Origin: Candidatus Doudnabacteria bacterium
Lineage (GTDB): Bacteria; Patescibacteriota; Doudnabacteria; UBA920
DNA length: 13,249 bases
Direction: 5' to 3'
Assembly: GCA_016788805.1 (NCBI GenBank)
Contig: JAEUSE010000005.1
Location: forward strand, 1 to 13,249
Shown here: positions 1 to 7,574 of the stretch, piece by piece
How positions within the stretch are numbered: the first letter of the stretch is position 1
Layout: each line of letters opens with the position of its first letter
Program-made: the position numbers and the translations under genes
The notes under the pieces: model-generated
What the model saw: the letters and a program-made list of their open reading frames with translations, nothing else
The model's database searches: none
Told to the model about the DNA's origin: nothing

Positions 1-110
1 CCCGGCAAACCGTGACCGTAACGGATGTACACGGCTAAAAACAAGCCTATATACATAAGAACAATATCGGGTACGAGGATGAACCAAATTACGTAGCTTT
101 TTCTAAACAT
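1..110 (-). CDS. N-terminus of membrane protein, probably priming polyprenyl sugar-phosphate transferase (partial)
   Basis: Only the first 36 codons are present; the rest lies beyond the left edge. The start is the ATG at 110-108, which overlaps the 3' end of the preceding GT2 gene by 8 bp (its stop TAG is at 105-103), so the two are probably translationally coupled. The peptide starts MFRKSYVIW and continues with one hydrophobic stretch (residues about 7-28) ending in the basic-aromatic motif YIRYG. A first membrane helix closing in an Arg-Tyr/Phe-Gly motif is typical of two families: polyprenyl glycosylphosphotransferases, which put the first sugar-phosphate on undecaprenyl phosphate, and FlaA1/CapD-type membrane-anchored nucleotide-sugar dehydratases. 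Either fits the end of a glycan operon. The catalytic part is not visible, so the choice is open; that it is a real coding start is well supported. Confidence 0.6.
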   Translation of the reverse strand, partial: MFRKSYVIWFILVPDIVLMYIGLFLAVYIRYGHGLP

Positions 111-933
111 GGGATTTACTACCGCCCAACTGCTGCTTAAATCGATTGTAGATACGACCGCAGTTCAACCAGACAAATACATACTGCGTGAGCCACTTGC
201 ACAGGCCCAACCACGCATACGGATAGTGTCTTTTATACTGCCACACAAGTACCATACAGCGCAAAACCTGCTCCCGGTTGTGCCGAGAAGTGATCCCAAG
301 CCCAGACACGCGATACCCGACCGCGCGCTCCGGAATATTACCCATTTCCGCCCGCGTACCCACCCGAAGCCACAACTCATAATCTTCCACATGCGGCATA
401 CCGATTGCGTACCCCCCAAGAGAGCGCACGAGACTCGTACGCAGCATTACACTACTATGCACAAACGGGTTATAAAGCAACATATGCTTGCGTATATCAA
501 CATCGGTTCTGGGTCGAATTAATACTCCGGTACGTTGACCGGCTGCGTCCAATAACACCGCGTCGGTGCCCACTAGTCCGCACTTCGGATGGGTAAGCAA
601 ATATTCAATTTGCGCAGTAAGTTTTCGAGTGTCCAGCCACGCGTCATCCGCATCTAGCCGAGCAAAAAACTCCCCGGTTATCAAACCGATTCCTTCGTTG
701 AGCGTAGCAATTAATCCCATATTCCCGGCATGGCGGATTAGTGTAACGCGCTGGTCTTGCGCGGCATACCCGGCAACCCGCAAAGCTGTATCATCTGTAG
801 AACCATCATCTATCACCAATAATTGCCATGAACGATGTTCTTGCGCCTGCACACTCTCAATCGCAAAACCAATATACTGCGCCATATTATACGCAGGCAT
901 TACAATGCCAACTTGAACGTTTACTTCTGGCAT
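103..933 (-). CDS. GT2 family glycosyltransferase
   Basis: A 276-residue inverting GT-A glycosyltransferase, expected to transfer a sugar from a nucleotide donor to a growing lipid-linked glycan on the cytoplasmic face. Visible motifs are the opening strand VGIVMPAYN (8-16), the nucleotide-binding DDG of VIDDGSTDD (40-48), the DXD-type metal site in RLDADDAW (92-99), and the acceptor-side ED of HVEDYELWLR (181-190), where a catalytic base is usual. A hydrophobic stretch at about 241-258 may lie against the membrane. Length is typical of single-domain GT2 enzymes. The ATG at 933-931 overlaps the end of the upstream GT4 gene (stop at 921) by 13 bp, and the 3' end overlaps the next gene by 8 bp, indicating a tightly coupled operon. 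No strong Shine-Dalgarno is seen, in line with coupling. Sugar and acceptor cannot be deduced. Confidence 0.93.
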   Translation of the reverse strand: MPEVNVQVGIVMPAYNMAQYIGFAIESVQAQEHRSWQLLVIDDGSTDDTALRVAGYAAQDQRVTLIRHAGNMGLIATLNEGIGLITGEFFARLDADDAWLDTRKLTAQIEYLLTHPKCGLVGTDAVLLDAAGQRTGVLIRPRTDVDIRKHMLLYNPFVHSSVMLRTSLVRSLGGYAIGMPHVEDYELWLRVGTRAEMGNIPERAVGYRVSGLGITSRHNREQVLRCMVLVWQYKRHYPYAWLGLCKWLTQYVFVWLNCGRIYNRFKQQLGGSKSHV

Positions 934-2057
934 AGCGCTAAGTATTGCTTAGTAATTTTGTCCCAGGTATAAAACTGCTGCCAGGCTGTATAGGCCTGCT
1001 CGGTAAGCTGTAATCTCAACTTTGGATCGGCAAGTAGTCGGTTAGCCGTATCCGCCATGGACTGCGGAGTTGCAACCAGGCGAACCAAAGATGCATACTC
1101 AGGCACATTACCAACCGGCCGGGAAATAAAACAGGTACGCGAAGCAAACGACTCATAGAGCACCAACGGAGCGCATTCTATCTCAGACCCAAATAAAAAT
1201 AGGTCTGCTTCTTGATAGGCAGCAATAACTTCGCCGCGAGACACGCCCTGTAACATTCGAACACGAGAGTTGAGCGCGCCCCGCACTACACACGTACCGA
1301 TGCAACCGAAAATCCATTGTTTAAGCTTCGACACCGCCGATGTACCGGGATTATCGCCTATCAGTACCAGTGTTGTGTCAGTCCGGCCCATACGCCGAAA
1401 CGCCTCAAGCACGAACGCATGCCCCTTTGCGCGATAATGGTTAGATACGCACAACAGCATGTACGGAGTAGTTATCTGTAACTGGCTTCGGATTGAACCG
1501 GCTGCCGGCCGACTAAACTCTTCCTCGCCCGCTCCGTTAGGGATAATGACGGCCTTGTCGCTCAGCCCCACACTGTCTCCAAACAGTTTATCTTGGTAAT
1601 GCTCAGACATATACACAAGCTTGTGATACTGTCTTAAATATTGCGGCAGTTCGGAAAAATATGCCTTGTACTCCGGGTTATGCAAGCCCGAATATCCGCA
1701 AGGTACAAATAACATGCGAGAACGCTGGGCCAACTCCGATACTATCTCAAACGCCAAATCACTCGTCCAAGTTTGTGCGGCGTAATTTATAACAACGTCA
1801 AAACCACTGAGCAAGAACTCCTTATATCGAAGTTTTTCCGCTTCGGACCCACTCACCCCCCGTACGCTGTTGCCGGAAAGAGCAAAACTCTCTACAGACA
1901 CCCCGTGTATCCGTTCGGCTGCACGTTCCGGCAACGCCGTAGTGGCCACGGTCACTGCGTGCCCGGCCTCCTGCGCCCGTTCGGCAAGCTGCTGGACCAC
2001 AAATTCCGCGCCGCCCTTATGGGGAAAATAAAATTCTACTGTAAACAAAATCCTCAT
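921..2057 (-). CDS. GT4 family glycosyltransferase
   Basis: A 378-residue retaining GT-B glycosyltransferase. The N-terminal Rossmann half opens MRILFTVEFYFP with the glycine pair GG at 15-16, as in GT4 enzymes that use UDP- or GDP-sugars. The C-terminal half holds IIPNGAGEEEF (171-181), the KG pair after the first strand (211-212), and the EX7E motif (E294 to E302 in SEIECAPLVLYE), which contacts the donor sugar. Length is normal. The ATG at 2057 lies downstream of a MITE-like repeat that separates this gene from the methyltransferase gene by 218 bp. No clear Shine-Dalgarno precedes it. A TATAAG hexamer 9 nt upstream of the ATG could be a -10 element giving a very short leader, but it has no convincing -35, so this is weak. 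The 3' end overlaps the GT2 start. Donor and acceptor are unknown. Confidence 0.93.
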   Translation of the reverse strand: MRILFTVEFYFPHKGGAEFVVQQLAERAQEAGHAVTVATTALPERAAERIHGVSVESFALSGNSVRGVSGSEAEKLRYKEFLLSGFDVVINYAAQTWTSDLAFEIVSELAQRSRMLFVPCGYSGLHNPEYKAYFSELPQYLRQYHKLVYMSEHYQDKLFGDSVGLSDKAVIIPNGAGEEEFSRPAAGSIRSQLQITTPYMLLCVSNHYRAKGHAFVLEAFRRMGRTDTTLVLIGDNPGTSAVSKLKQWIFGCIGTCVVRGALNSRVRMLQGVSRGEVIAAYQEADLFLFGSEIECAPLVLYESFASRTCFISRPVGNVPEYASLVRLVATPQSMADTANRLLADPKLRLQLTEQAYTAWQQFYTWDKITKQYLALCQK

Positions 2058-2073
2058 AAAATAAAACTTATAA

Positions 2074-2087
2074 CCTGTCTATTCCGG
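2074..2087 (+). repeat. Degenerate fragment of the palindromic repeat end
   Basis: The 14 bases here match the left end of the cloverleaf repeat at 2141-2153 except for one inserted T (cctgtcTattccgg). It lies in the leader of the GT4 gene, 24 bp outside the left terminal repeat of the intact element. It may be a remnant of an older copy or a chance match; it is short, so confidence is low. Confidence 0.3.
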
Positions 2088-2110
2088 CACCTACTGTACT
2101 TGCACATTAT

Positions 2111-2275
2111 TAAACCTCTTGCATAACCTACATTATTCCCCCTGTCATTCCGGCCCGAGTTTATCACGTACTCTGAGTCGGGAAGCCGGAATCCAGGTTA
2201 TCGAGCCTGGATCCCGGATATGTTTGCAAAGCCACAAATTCCGGGATGACACACAGGGGGTATGCAAGAAGTCTA
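2111..2275 (+). repeat. MITE-like palindromic repeat element 1 (three-hairpin core, terminal inverted repeats)
   Basis: A 165-bp element with 15-bp terminal inverted repeats (2111-2125 and 2261-2275, 13 of 15 matching; right end reads tagacttcttgcata on the minus strand). It is flanked on both sides by TTAT (2107-2110 and 2276-2279), a possible target duplication. The core, 2143-2251, starts tgtcattccgg and ends ccgggatgaca. It can fold into three consecutive hairpins: 2147-2154 with 2185-2192, 2191-2197 with 2206-2212, and 2211-2218 with 2240-2247. Two further cores in the same orientation are at 10367-10452 and 10475-10588. It encodes no transposase, so mobility would depend on one supplied in trans. 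The right end touches the methyltransferase stop codon. Confidence 0.8.
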
Positions 2276-2944
2276 TTATACTTTTCGGGCAATTAAGTAT
2301 ACGTGATGAGCCCGGCCAAAGAACGCCTTCGCTCGACACAGAAAATCAAAAAGAAAACTAGGTAGCATTTTTTTAAAAAGCCGCGTACCGCGAATCAAAG
2401 TGTACCCTATCACCCTCGCACTTTCCACCCGCAAACCTGCCATAGTTACCAAATTACCAAGTAAAAGAGGAGTCCAGGTATATATATGCTGGTTAATGTC
2501 ACCCGGTACATACCGACGCTCGTCTCGCCAGTCATCGATGGGCACCACCATAACTAATACACCGCCGGGACGCAGAAGCCCGGCTAAACCTTGCAACACC
2601 TCATAAGGATTAACCACGTGCTCCAAAGCATGATGGGAAATGACAACGTCTGGCCGCACCTCCTGAGGTATGTCAGAAATATGCGAATATACGGTCAACC
2701 CCAGCGATTCCGCCTCCTTACGTGCCGTCGGATTAATTTCCACCCCGTACTTATGCCTGCCCGGCAACGCGGCAAGTAAGTACCCGCCGCCGCAGCCAAA
2801 ATCTAACACTGTATTTGTGTCACCAATATGAGGAGCAAACCACCGTGCGCTACCCAATACGGCACCCTGGCCGCTCTTTTTTTGCCAATTGAAGTAATCT
2901 TGGTTGTAGTGACTTTCCATATAGTATCTACTCTGTAGGTTCAT
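2276..2944 (-). CDS. Class I SAM-dependent methyltransferase
   Basis: A 222-residue protein with a Rossmann-type SAM-binding domain: motif I is VLDFGCGGGYLL (46-57), the acidic residue ending strand 2 is E69 (GVEINP), and motif IV/post-IV is DVVISHHALEHV (99-110), followed by LLRPGGVLVMVVP (123-135). This is the Methyltransf_11/23 pattern, whose members often methylate sugars or lipids. In a glycan operon the likely role is O-methylation of a sugar, perhaps to cap a chain, but the substrate is an inference. The start is the ATG at 2944, preceded by AGGA about 9 nt upstream and 21 bp after the previous gene; an in-frame ATG eight codons in lacks a better ribosome site. The stop codon TAA (2278-2276) falls within the TTAT that flanks repeat element 1, so the coding frame ends exactly where the insertion begins. 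Confidence 0.9.
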   Translation of the reverse strand: MNLQSRYYMESHYNQDYFNWQKKSGQGAVLGSARWFAPHIGDTNTVLDFGCGGGYLLAALPGRHKYGVEINPTARKEAESLGLTVYSHISDIPQEVRPDVVISHHALEHVVNPYEVLQGLAGLLRPGGVLVMVVPIDDWRDERRYVPGDINQHIYTWTPLLLGNLVTMAGLRVESARVIGYTLIRGTRLFKKMLPSFLFDFLCRAKAFFGRAHHVYLIARKV

Positions 2945-2965
2945 AGCCCAAATCCTACACCCAAG

Positions 2966-3892
2966 CTATGCAACGAACGCTTTAAAAATATTAATACATT
3001 TTTGTAAGTATGTATGCCGACGAACTACCGATTGCTGGTCAACTACGAAACGCACATACTCAGAAGCCGATAACGCTAATGCGTTGTCAACCAACTCTGC
3101 AATCGAATTGCCGGGGATATATGCGTCATGAAACAAGCTATCAAATTTTTTAATATTGGAGAAACCTAACTGCCCGTAAGAAATATTTTTAAACATCCGA
3201 CAGGGTAAATAATTTTGCTGCACCTGCCACGCTCCCCCTATAGCAGGAGCAAGCCGGGATCGGCGAATAAAAAATGTATTGAGCGCATCGCCTATAAAAC
3301 GAAGTTGTACAAAACGCAAACCACGAAAAGCCAGTATCGTTTTTAGTTCGTTAATTTCCTGTATATTACCTTGATTAAGAGCGTTATTCCAGACGCTTCC
3401 TACCCAAAACACCAATCGTCCTCTCGGGACTACCGGCGGCTTAAACTCTTCGGCAAGCAAGTTGGTGCCCCATGGTTGATATAAAGTACGACTATGGCTA
3501 TCAAAATAGGTTACCTCATCCCATTTCTGGTCGGACTGCTCCGCGGAGTTTTTATAGACCTGTAACCGCACAGAGTGCGTCCGGTCAACCTGCGCTTCGA
3601 ATTGGCGGGTCAACTCGTTCTCGTCAAAATTATGTAAACAGTAGTACGCTCCAGCCACATACGGTATGTGCCGAGCGGCCATGTTCATCGCAATTACTAA
3701 GTCCCCCGCACTCACCACTGTCTTGTTTCTTTCCGCATCCTCTACCCACACCACCGACGCTCCGAGTTTTTTTAGATTGTCATAAAAAGCCGCGTGAATA
3801 TAGCGGTGGGTATGAAAACGGGTTCGAAAACCCCAAATCACAATTTTTTTATATCGTTTTACTTCGGTCCGAAACACGTGCCTATCGTCCAT
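2966..3892 (-). CDS. Probable glycosyltransferase, CgeB/GT1-like, weakly recognised
   Basis: A 308-residue soluble protein, not securely recognised. The opening strand KKIVIWGF (15-22) followed by a THRYIHAAFYDNLKKLG helix and VVWVED (47-52) resembles the start of a GT-B Rossmann fold. YQPWGTNLLAEEF (138-150) resembles the hinge strand 'Y.PWGTDL.P..F' seen in Glyco_trans_1_2-like proteins, RLVFWVGSVWNN (159-170) would begin the second Rossmann domain, and FKNISYGQLGFSN (234-246) resembles the nucleotide-sugar region of CgeB-like enzymes. The usual EX7E motif is absent. It lies between the flippase and methyltransferase genes in the same direction, 50 bp and 21 bp away, which supports a glycan role. 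The start is the ATG at 3892; an ATG 8 nt upstream (3900) is out of frame, and no strong Shine-Dalgarno is visible. Coding status is good, function is tentative. Confidence 0.7.
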   Translation of the reverse strand: MDDRHVFRTEVKRYKKIVIWGFRTRFHTHRYIHAAFYDNLKKLGASVVWVEDAERNKTVVSAGDLVIAMNMAARHIPYVAGAYYCLHNFDENELTRQFEAQVDRTHSVRLQVYKNSAEQSDQKWDEVTYFDSHSRTLYQPWGTNLLAEEFKPPVVPRGRLVFWVGSVWNNALNQGNIQEINELKTILAFRGLRFVQLRFIGDALNTFFIRRSRLAPAIGGAWQVQQNYLPCRMFKNISYGQLGFSNIKKFDSLFHDAYIPGNSIAELVDNALALSASEYVRFVVDQQSVVRRHTYLQKCINIFKAFVA

Positions 3893-3942
3893 ACTACCAT
3901 GCTACTATAAAATGTATACCCTACACAATAAACTCCACACCC

Positions 3943-5349
3943 TCAACCTGAGGCTTTAACTCGTGCCAAAAGCCGCAGGTCACTCACCTTAATCAAACCA
4001 AACCACAACCCGGCACCAACATACAGCAGCCCGCCTAACACAGCCCGGACCAACCAAGGCAAAGGTAGGGCCCAAGTCGCAAATACACACACTGCGGTTA
4101 TCGCCGCCAACGCACCCAGGTCTCCAAGCTTAAGCCGAACCGGCATACGCCAATACAACAAACTAGTGTTGGCTAGCTCGCAAACAAACGTGCTGACCGC
4201 CGCGCCTACAATGTCATACCGCGGAATAAGCCAAAAGTTTAAGAGTATATTTAGTACAGTTAAAGACATAAAGACCTTTAACACAAACCCTTCTTGCCGA
4301 GCCGCAACCAAGTACTGCACCGCGATGCTATTCAAAAATATACAAATTAACGAAGGCGCCAAATACCGTAAAATTAAACTGGACGACACGGCAAAGCGCG
4401 GACCGTACAATAAGTCAAGAATGTGCGGAGCATACAAAAATAACTCGCAAGCCACAAACACACCCACAATACACAGGTAGAGCGCATGTTGGGACAAAAA
4501 TGCTCGCAGCTCGGCCGCGCCGGACTTAAGTAGACTAATGAGTATGGGAAACGAGGCCGCAGAAAATATGGCGGTCAAAACCGTGGTAATGTCCAAGAGT
4601 TTGTACGCCGCGGAGTAAAAACCAAGCGCTTCAAATTCCAATAAATGGCGAATCATAATACTATCCACCCGGAAATAGATGGAGCTAAACAGTGCCATAA
4701 AAAACAGAGGCAACGCACTGAGCACAATCCTCCGCGCTACCGCAAAAGAAAAGGTGGGCATATACAAATAACCCTGAAACACATGCGCGACCACCATAGA
4801 AACAAAACGACCGGCCAAAAGCGCAAGCAGCACACCCAGTAAACTGCCGTGCAAAATCAAAACCACAATAGCACCGCCATAGCCAATAATTCGATCCAAT
4901 ACATTAATAATAAAATTTGCACGAAAGTTATTTTGTGACTGCAGATAGATGACAGGTAACGCACGCACCGCATCGCACACGCAGATTAAAATAACCACAA
5001 CAAACGGCCAGGCCAACGCCCGGTCGTACACAAGCACATACGGCACAAACACCGCCAATGATACGGCGATCAAGGCAAGCCGGGTGCCGAGTAAATTTCG
5101 AATATCCCGGTTAAAGCCCGCGGGCTCACTCGCCCACAGTCTTTGGTAGTACGTACTCACGCCTAAGTCCCAGGACAACATAACCAAAGAGAGTACGGAG
5201 AAGAGGTATGTGTACTCCCCCAACCCCTGTTCACCGAGCGTTCGAGTAAACGCGATAAAAAAAACGAATGACAGCAATTTAAAACACAGTTCCGTCAACG
5301 AAAGCCAAGAAATATTTCTATAAAATTGTTTGTGCTCAAACACAGACAT
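3943..5349 (-). CDS. Wzx/RfbX-type polysaccharide flippase (MATE/MOP superfamily)
   Basis: A polytopic membrane protein of 468 residues with about 12-14 hydrophobic helices, opening with an amphipathic segment (FEHKQFYRNISWLSLTELC) that leads into the first helix and the loop RTLGEQGLGEYTYLFS. A helix-1/2 loop of the type LG..GLG.Y is characteristic of Wzx oligosaccharide flippases. Charged residues inside helices (for example YFRVDSIMIR) are also common in this family. Its expected job is to flip undecaprenyl-linked oligosaccharide to the outer face of the membrane. I place the start at the ATG 5349-5347. The frame is open to a TTG at 5355, but the ATG lies 14 nt after the upstream stop (5364) and has a weak GATGAG at usable spacing. 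The gene ends in TGA, showing that TGA is a stop here. No Wzy polymerase is seen in the window, so the glycan could be a short oligosaccharide or the polymerase may lie outside. Confidence 0.92.
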   Translation of the reverse strand: MSVFEHKQFYRNISWLSLTELCFKLLSFVFFIAFTRTLGEQGLGEYTYLFSVLSLVMLSWDLGVSTYYQRLWASEPAGFNRDIRNLLGTRLALIAVSLAVFVPYVLVYDRALAWPFVVVILICVCDAVRALPVIYLQSQNNFRANFIINVLDRIIGYGGAIVVLILHGSLLGVLLALLAGRFVSMVVAHVFQGYLYMPTFSFAVARRIVLSALPLFFMALFSSIYFRVDSIMIRHLLEFEALGFYSAAYKLLDITTVLTAIFSAASFPILISLLKSGAAELRAFLSQHALYLCIVGVFVACELFLYAPHILDLLYGPRFAVSSSLILRYLAPSLICIFLNSIAVQYLVAARQEGFVLKVFMSLTVLNILLNFWLIPRYDIVGAAVSTFVCELANTSLLYWRMPVRLKLGDLGALAAITAVCVFATWALPLPWLVRAVLGGLLYVGAGLWFGLIKVSDLRLLARVKASG

Positions 5350-5363
5350 AAACAAAGCTCATC

Positions 5364-6428
5364 TTAGTGTACAACAGCCGAAAAAATTGCTCTAAACCGC
5401 TGCTCGTAGGTATGCTCGCGTAGCGTCCGTTCGTAGCCTGCACGAGCCATACGGTCCCGCAGCTCGGGATGATTCAGAAAATATCGGCATTGCTCTACCA
5501 GGTCGGAGCGGTTTTTAAACACCGCTATTTCAACACCCGGCTCATAGTATGCTCCCAAGTGCTCCGCGTCACCGGTAAGCAAAAAGCCGCCACACCCTAA
5601 AATCTCAAAAATGCGGGCCTTAATCTGGCGGCGTTGATAACCCGGCACGGCCCGCGCCGTATCTCTCATATGGCCCAGATTTACACGCCAACGGCCAAGC
5701 TCGCGACGCACCACAAAACGAGACAGAAGTTTTATTCGCTCGGCGAACTGCCCGTGGGGAGATTCGGTAAAATTGAGATTTACCGCACTTGTACTAAACA
5801 CGGACCGCATATGCTCAAAGCCAATCGTGCCCCCCGGCCAACCGGAACCAAAGAAATGCCCGGGTATAGAGGCCCGGCGCAAATCCTCATAATACCTACC
5901 TCGAATACCATACTTCTGACCCACAAAGGTCACTGAAGACGCCACCTCAAACTCGGCGGTGGCTGGTACCGGGTAGTAGCGATGCTGGTTGACCCCCCAT
6001 TGGGTAGCCACAGCAGTGACACCTAACTTTTGATACAATGGAAGTGCCGTTACATCGGTGGTACACACCGCCGTAAAATGCGGTGCCCACTGTTTAGAAA
6101 AAATATGAAACCGCCAATGGTCGTCCCCGAACCAGTTTATGGTCTGAGTCCTAGTCCGTCTGGTGATAAACTCAATAGTTTCTTTCTTGAGCTCTTCCGT
6201 AAACAGCTGGCAAAAAAGCACGTCCGGCTGAGTCTCTTGTACCAACCGTATGAGCCGTTCGTTCACCACGTCCCGCCGCTCCGGATGCAGAGCCTCATCC
6301 AACCCAAAAAAACCGGCTTCGATACCGGACATGTGCGTTAACGCATCGTATAGGTTCACATATTCGTGAGACAAGCCCCATTCCGGCCGGCCATAGGAAT
6401 AGTGCAAGCAACAAAATAATACCCGCAT
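5364..6428 (-). CDS. CgeB-like glycosyltransferase (Glyco_trans_1_2 C-terminal domain)
   Basis: A 354-residue protein, probably a GT-B glycosyltransferase related to the spore-maturation protein CgeB family. The N-terminal half contains PDVLFCQLF (69-77) and INWFGDDHWRF (97-107), matching the DUF3880-like region. QWGVNQHRYYP (143-153) marks the hinge. The C-terminal half carries KARIFEILGCGGFLLT (270-285), the helix and loop around the donor site with E275, then the PELRDRMARAGYERTLREHT region (321-340) ending in the usual H-T-Y-E-R-F close. It is the first gene of the minus-strand cluster. The ATG at 6428 lies 6 nt after an extended -10 element with no room for a Shine-Dalgarno, so it may be translated from a leaderless mRNA. 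The sugar transferred is unknown. Confidence 0.88.
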   Translation of the reverse strand: MRVLFCCLHYSYGRPEWGLSHEYVNLYDALTHMSGIEAGFFGLDEALHPERRDVVNERLIRLVQETQPDVLFCQLFTEELKKETIEFITRRTRTQTINWFGDDHWRFHIFSKQWAPHFTAVCTTDVTALPLYQKLGVTAVATQWGVNQHRYYPVPATAEFEVASSVTFVGQKYGIRGRYYEDLRRASIPGHFFGSGWPGGTIGFEHMRSVFSTSAVNLNFTESPHGQFAERIKLLSRFVVRRELGRWRVNLGHMRDTARAVPGYQRRQIKARIFEILGCGGFLLTGDAEHLGAYYEPGVEIAVFKNRSDLVEQCRYFLNHPELRDRMARAGYERTLREHTYEQRFRAIFSAVVH

Positions 6429-6434
6429 ACAAGT

Positions 6435-6443
6435 AGTATAGCA
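6435..6443 (-). promoter_or_regulatory. Extended -10 promoter of the minus-strand glycan cluster
   Basis: On the minus strand this reads TGCTATACT: a TGn extension followed by TATACT (5 of 6 to TATAAT). The hexamer ends 6 nt before the ATG at 6428, so transcription would start at or next to the A of the start codon. No good -35 is seen, which fits an extended -10 promoter. Predicted, not proven. Confidence 0.55.
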
Positions 6444-6453
6444 GTCGGCGATT

Positions 6454-6462
6454 TGTTAGTAT
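6454..6462 (+). promoter_or_regulatory. Extended -10 promoter of the plus-strand GT4 gene
   Basis: On the plus strand this reads TGTTAGTAT: a TGn extension and TAGTAT (4 of 6 to TATAAT, keeping the key T-A-T positions). The hexamer ends 6 nt before the ATG at 6469, the same geometry as the opposing promoter, and no Shine-Dalgarno could fit, so a leaderless mRNA is likely. The hexamer is weaker than its partner. Confidence 0.45.
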
Positions 6463-6468
6463 ATCAGC

Positions 6469-7569
6469 ATGCGAGTCCTTTATATCGTGACACAACAGGA
6501 TATGGGCGGAGCCCAAAAATACATCCTCGATTTAGCCGAGCATTTTTCGGGCAGCATTGGCGCAGGTCCAGAGGGCCGATACCTGAGCACTGAAGCGGCG
6601 CATCGCAATATCCCCTGGTACCCCCTTCCGCATTTGCGGCGCGCCCTGCAGCCGTTGGCAGACATACGAGCCATGGGAGAGCTCTGGCGGCTCATCCGCC
6701 GGGTTAAACCGGATATCCTACACCTTAACTCAAGCAAAGCCGGTATCCTGGGAAGCATTATCGGAAAACTCCACGGTCTACCGGTCGTATTTACCGCCCA
6801 CGGATTCCAATACTTAGAACCGATGTCCACCTCCAAAAAAAGATTCTTTCGTTTATGCGAACGTGTTGCGAAACCGTTTCGTAACCATATTATTACTGTG
6901 TCAGACCGAGATAGATTGATTGCTCTAAATGACCGAGTTATTGATGCGCACAAAAGCGAAACCATTTACCACGGCATCACTCCGCCGGACTTTTTAGACG
7001 CACACACCGCCCGAACCACTCTTGGATTACCCATCGACACACTTCTCATTGGCTGCATAGCAAACTTCTACCCGACCAAAGGTCTGGATGCGCTCCTCAC
7101 AGCGTTTGCCGAGGTATTGGCCCGTTTTCCCCATGCCCGATTAGTGTTAATTGGAGACGGGCCGGCCCAAAACCAACTTACCACACAGGCAAACCAACTT
7201 GGCATTGCCGCTCAAGTTATATTTATAGGCCACCGTACCCACGCCGCTCAATACCTGCAGGCTTTTCATGTATTTGTGTTACCCTCACGCAAAGAAGGTT
7301 TCCCATATGTACTCCTTGAAGCACTCGCCGCCGGACTACCTATTGTAGCCACAAATGTCGGCGGAGTCGCAGAACTCGTAGGACCGGCGGCCGAGCTCGT
7401 TCCGCCGGAAAAGCCGGAGGCACTCGCAACCGCTCTCGTACGCTTGCTCGGGGATAAAGCACTGCGAGACACACTCAGCCAGAAGGCACTCAACCGTTTT
7501 CAACAATTTAGCTTCAACAGCATGCTGCAAGCCACACAAGCGGTGTATACCCGACTGCTCCACCCATAG
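6469..7569 (+). CDS. GT4 family glycosyltransferase
   Basis: A 366-residue retaining GT-B glycosyltransferase. The N-terminal domain has MRVLYIVTQQDMGGAQKY (1-18) with the GG loop, ILHLNSSKAGILG (83-95), a type common in capsule and exopolysaccharide GT4 enzymes, and the TAHGF motif (109-113). The C-terminal domain has the K204 region (NFYPTKGLD), ARLVLIGDGP (223-232) and the EX7E donor motif E276 to E284 (EGFPYVLLE), then GGVAELV (298-304). All key residues are present and the length is normal. It is the only plus-strand gene, divergent from the glycan cluster across 40 bp and probably co-regulated with it, yet transcribed alone. It ends in TAG and converges on the adaptor gene, with a bidirectional terminator between. 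Sugar specificity is not deducible. Confidence 0.94.
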   Translation: MRVLYIVTQQDMGGAQKYILDLAEHFSGSIGAGPEGRYLSTEAAHRNIPWYPLPHLRRALQPLADIRAMGELWRLIRRVKPDILHLNSSKAGILGSIIGKLHGLPVVFTAHGFQYLEPMSTSKKRFFRLCERVAKPFRNHIITVSDRDRLIALNDRVIDAHKSETIYHGITPPDFLDAHTARTTLGLPIDTLLIGCIANFYPTKGLDALLTAFAEVLARFPHARLVLIGDGPAQNQLTTQANQLGIAAQVIFIGHRTHAAQYLQAFHVFVLPSRKEGFPYVLLEALAAGLPIVATNVGGVAELVGPAAELVPPEKPEALATALVRLLGDKALRDTLSQKALNRFQQFSFNSMLQATQAVYTRLLHP

Positions 7570-7574
7570 TTTAT

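Noticed and set aside
2119..2361. Open frames of 64-80 codons across repeat element 1
   Set aside because: They are made mostly of the palindromic repeat and the end of the methyltransferase gene; no ribosome site and no protein-like composition.
5350..5355. TTG at 5355 as start of the flippase gene
   Set aside because: An ATG two codons downstream (5349) gives a normal flippase N-terminus and a usable, if weak, ribosome site.
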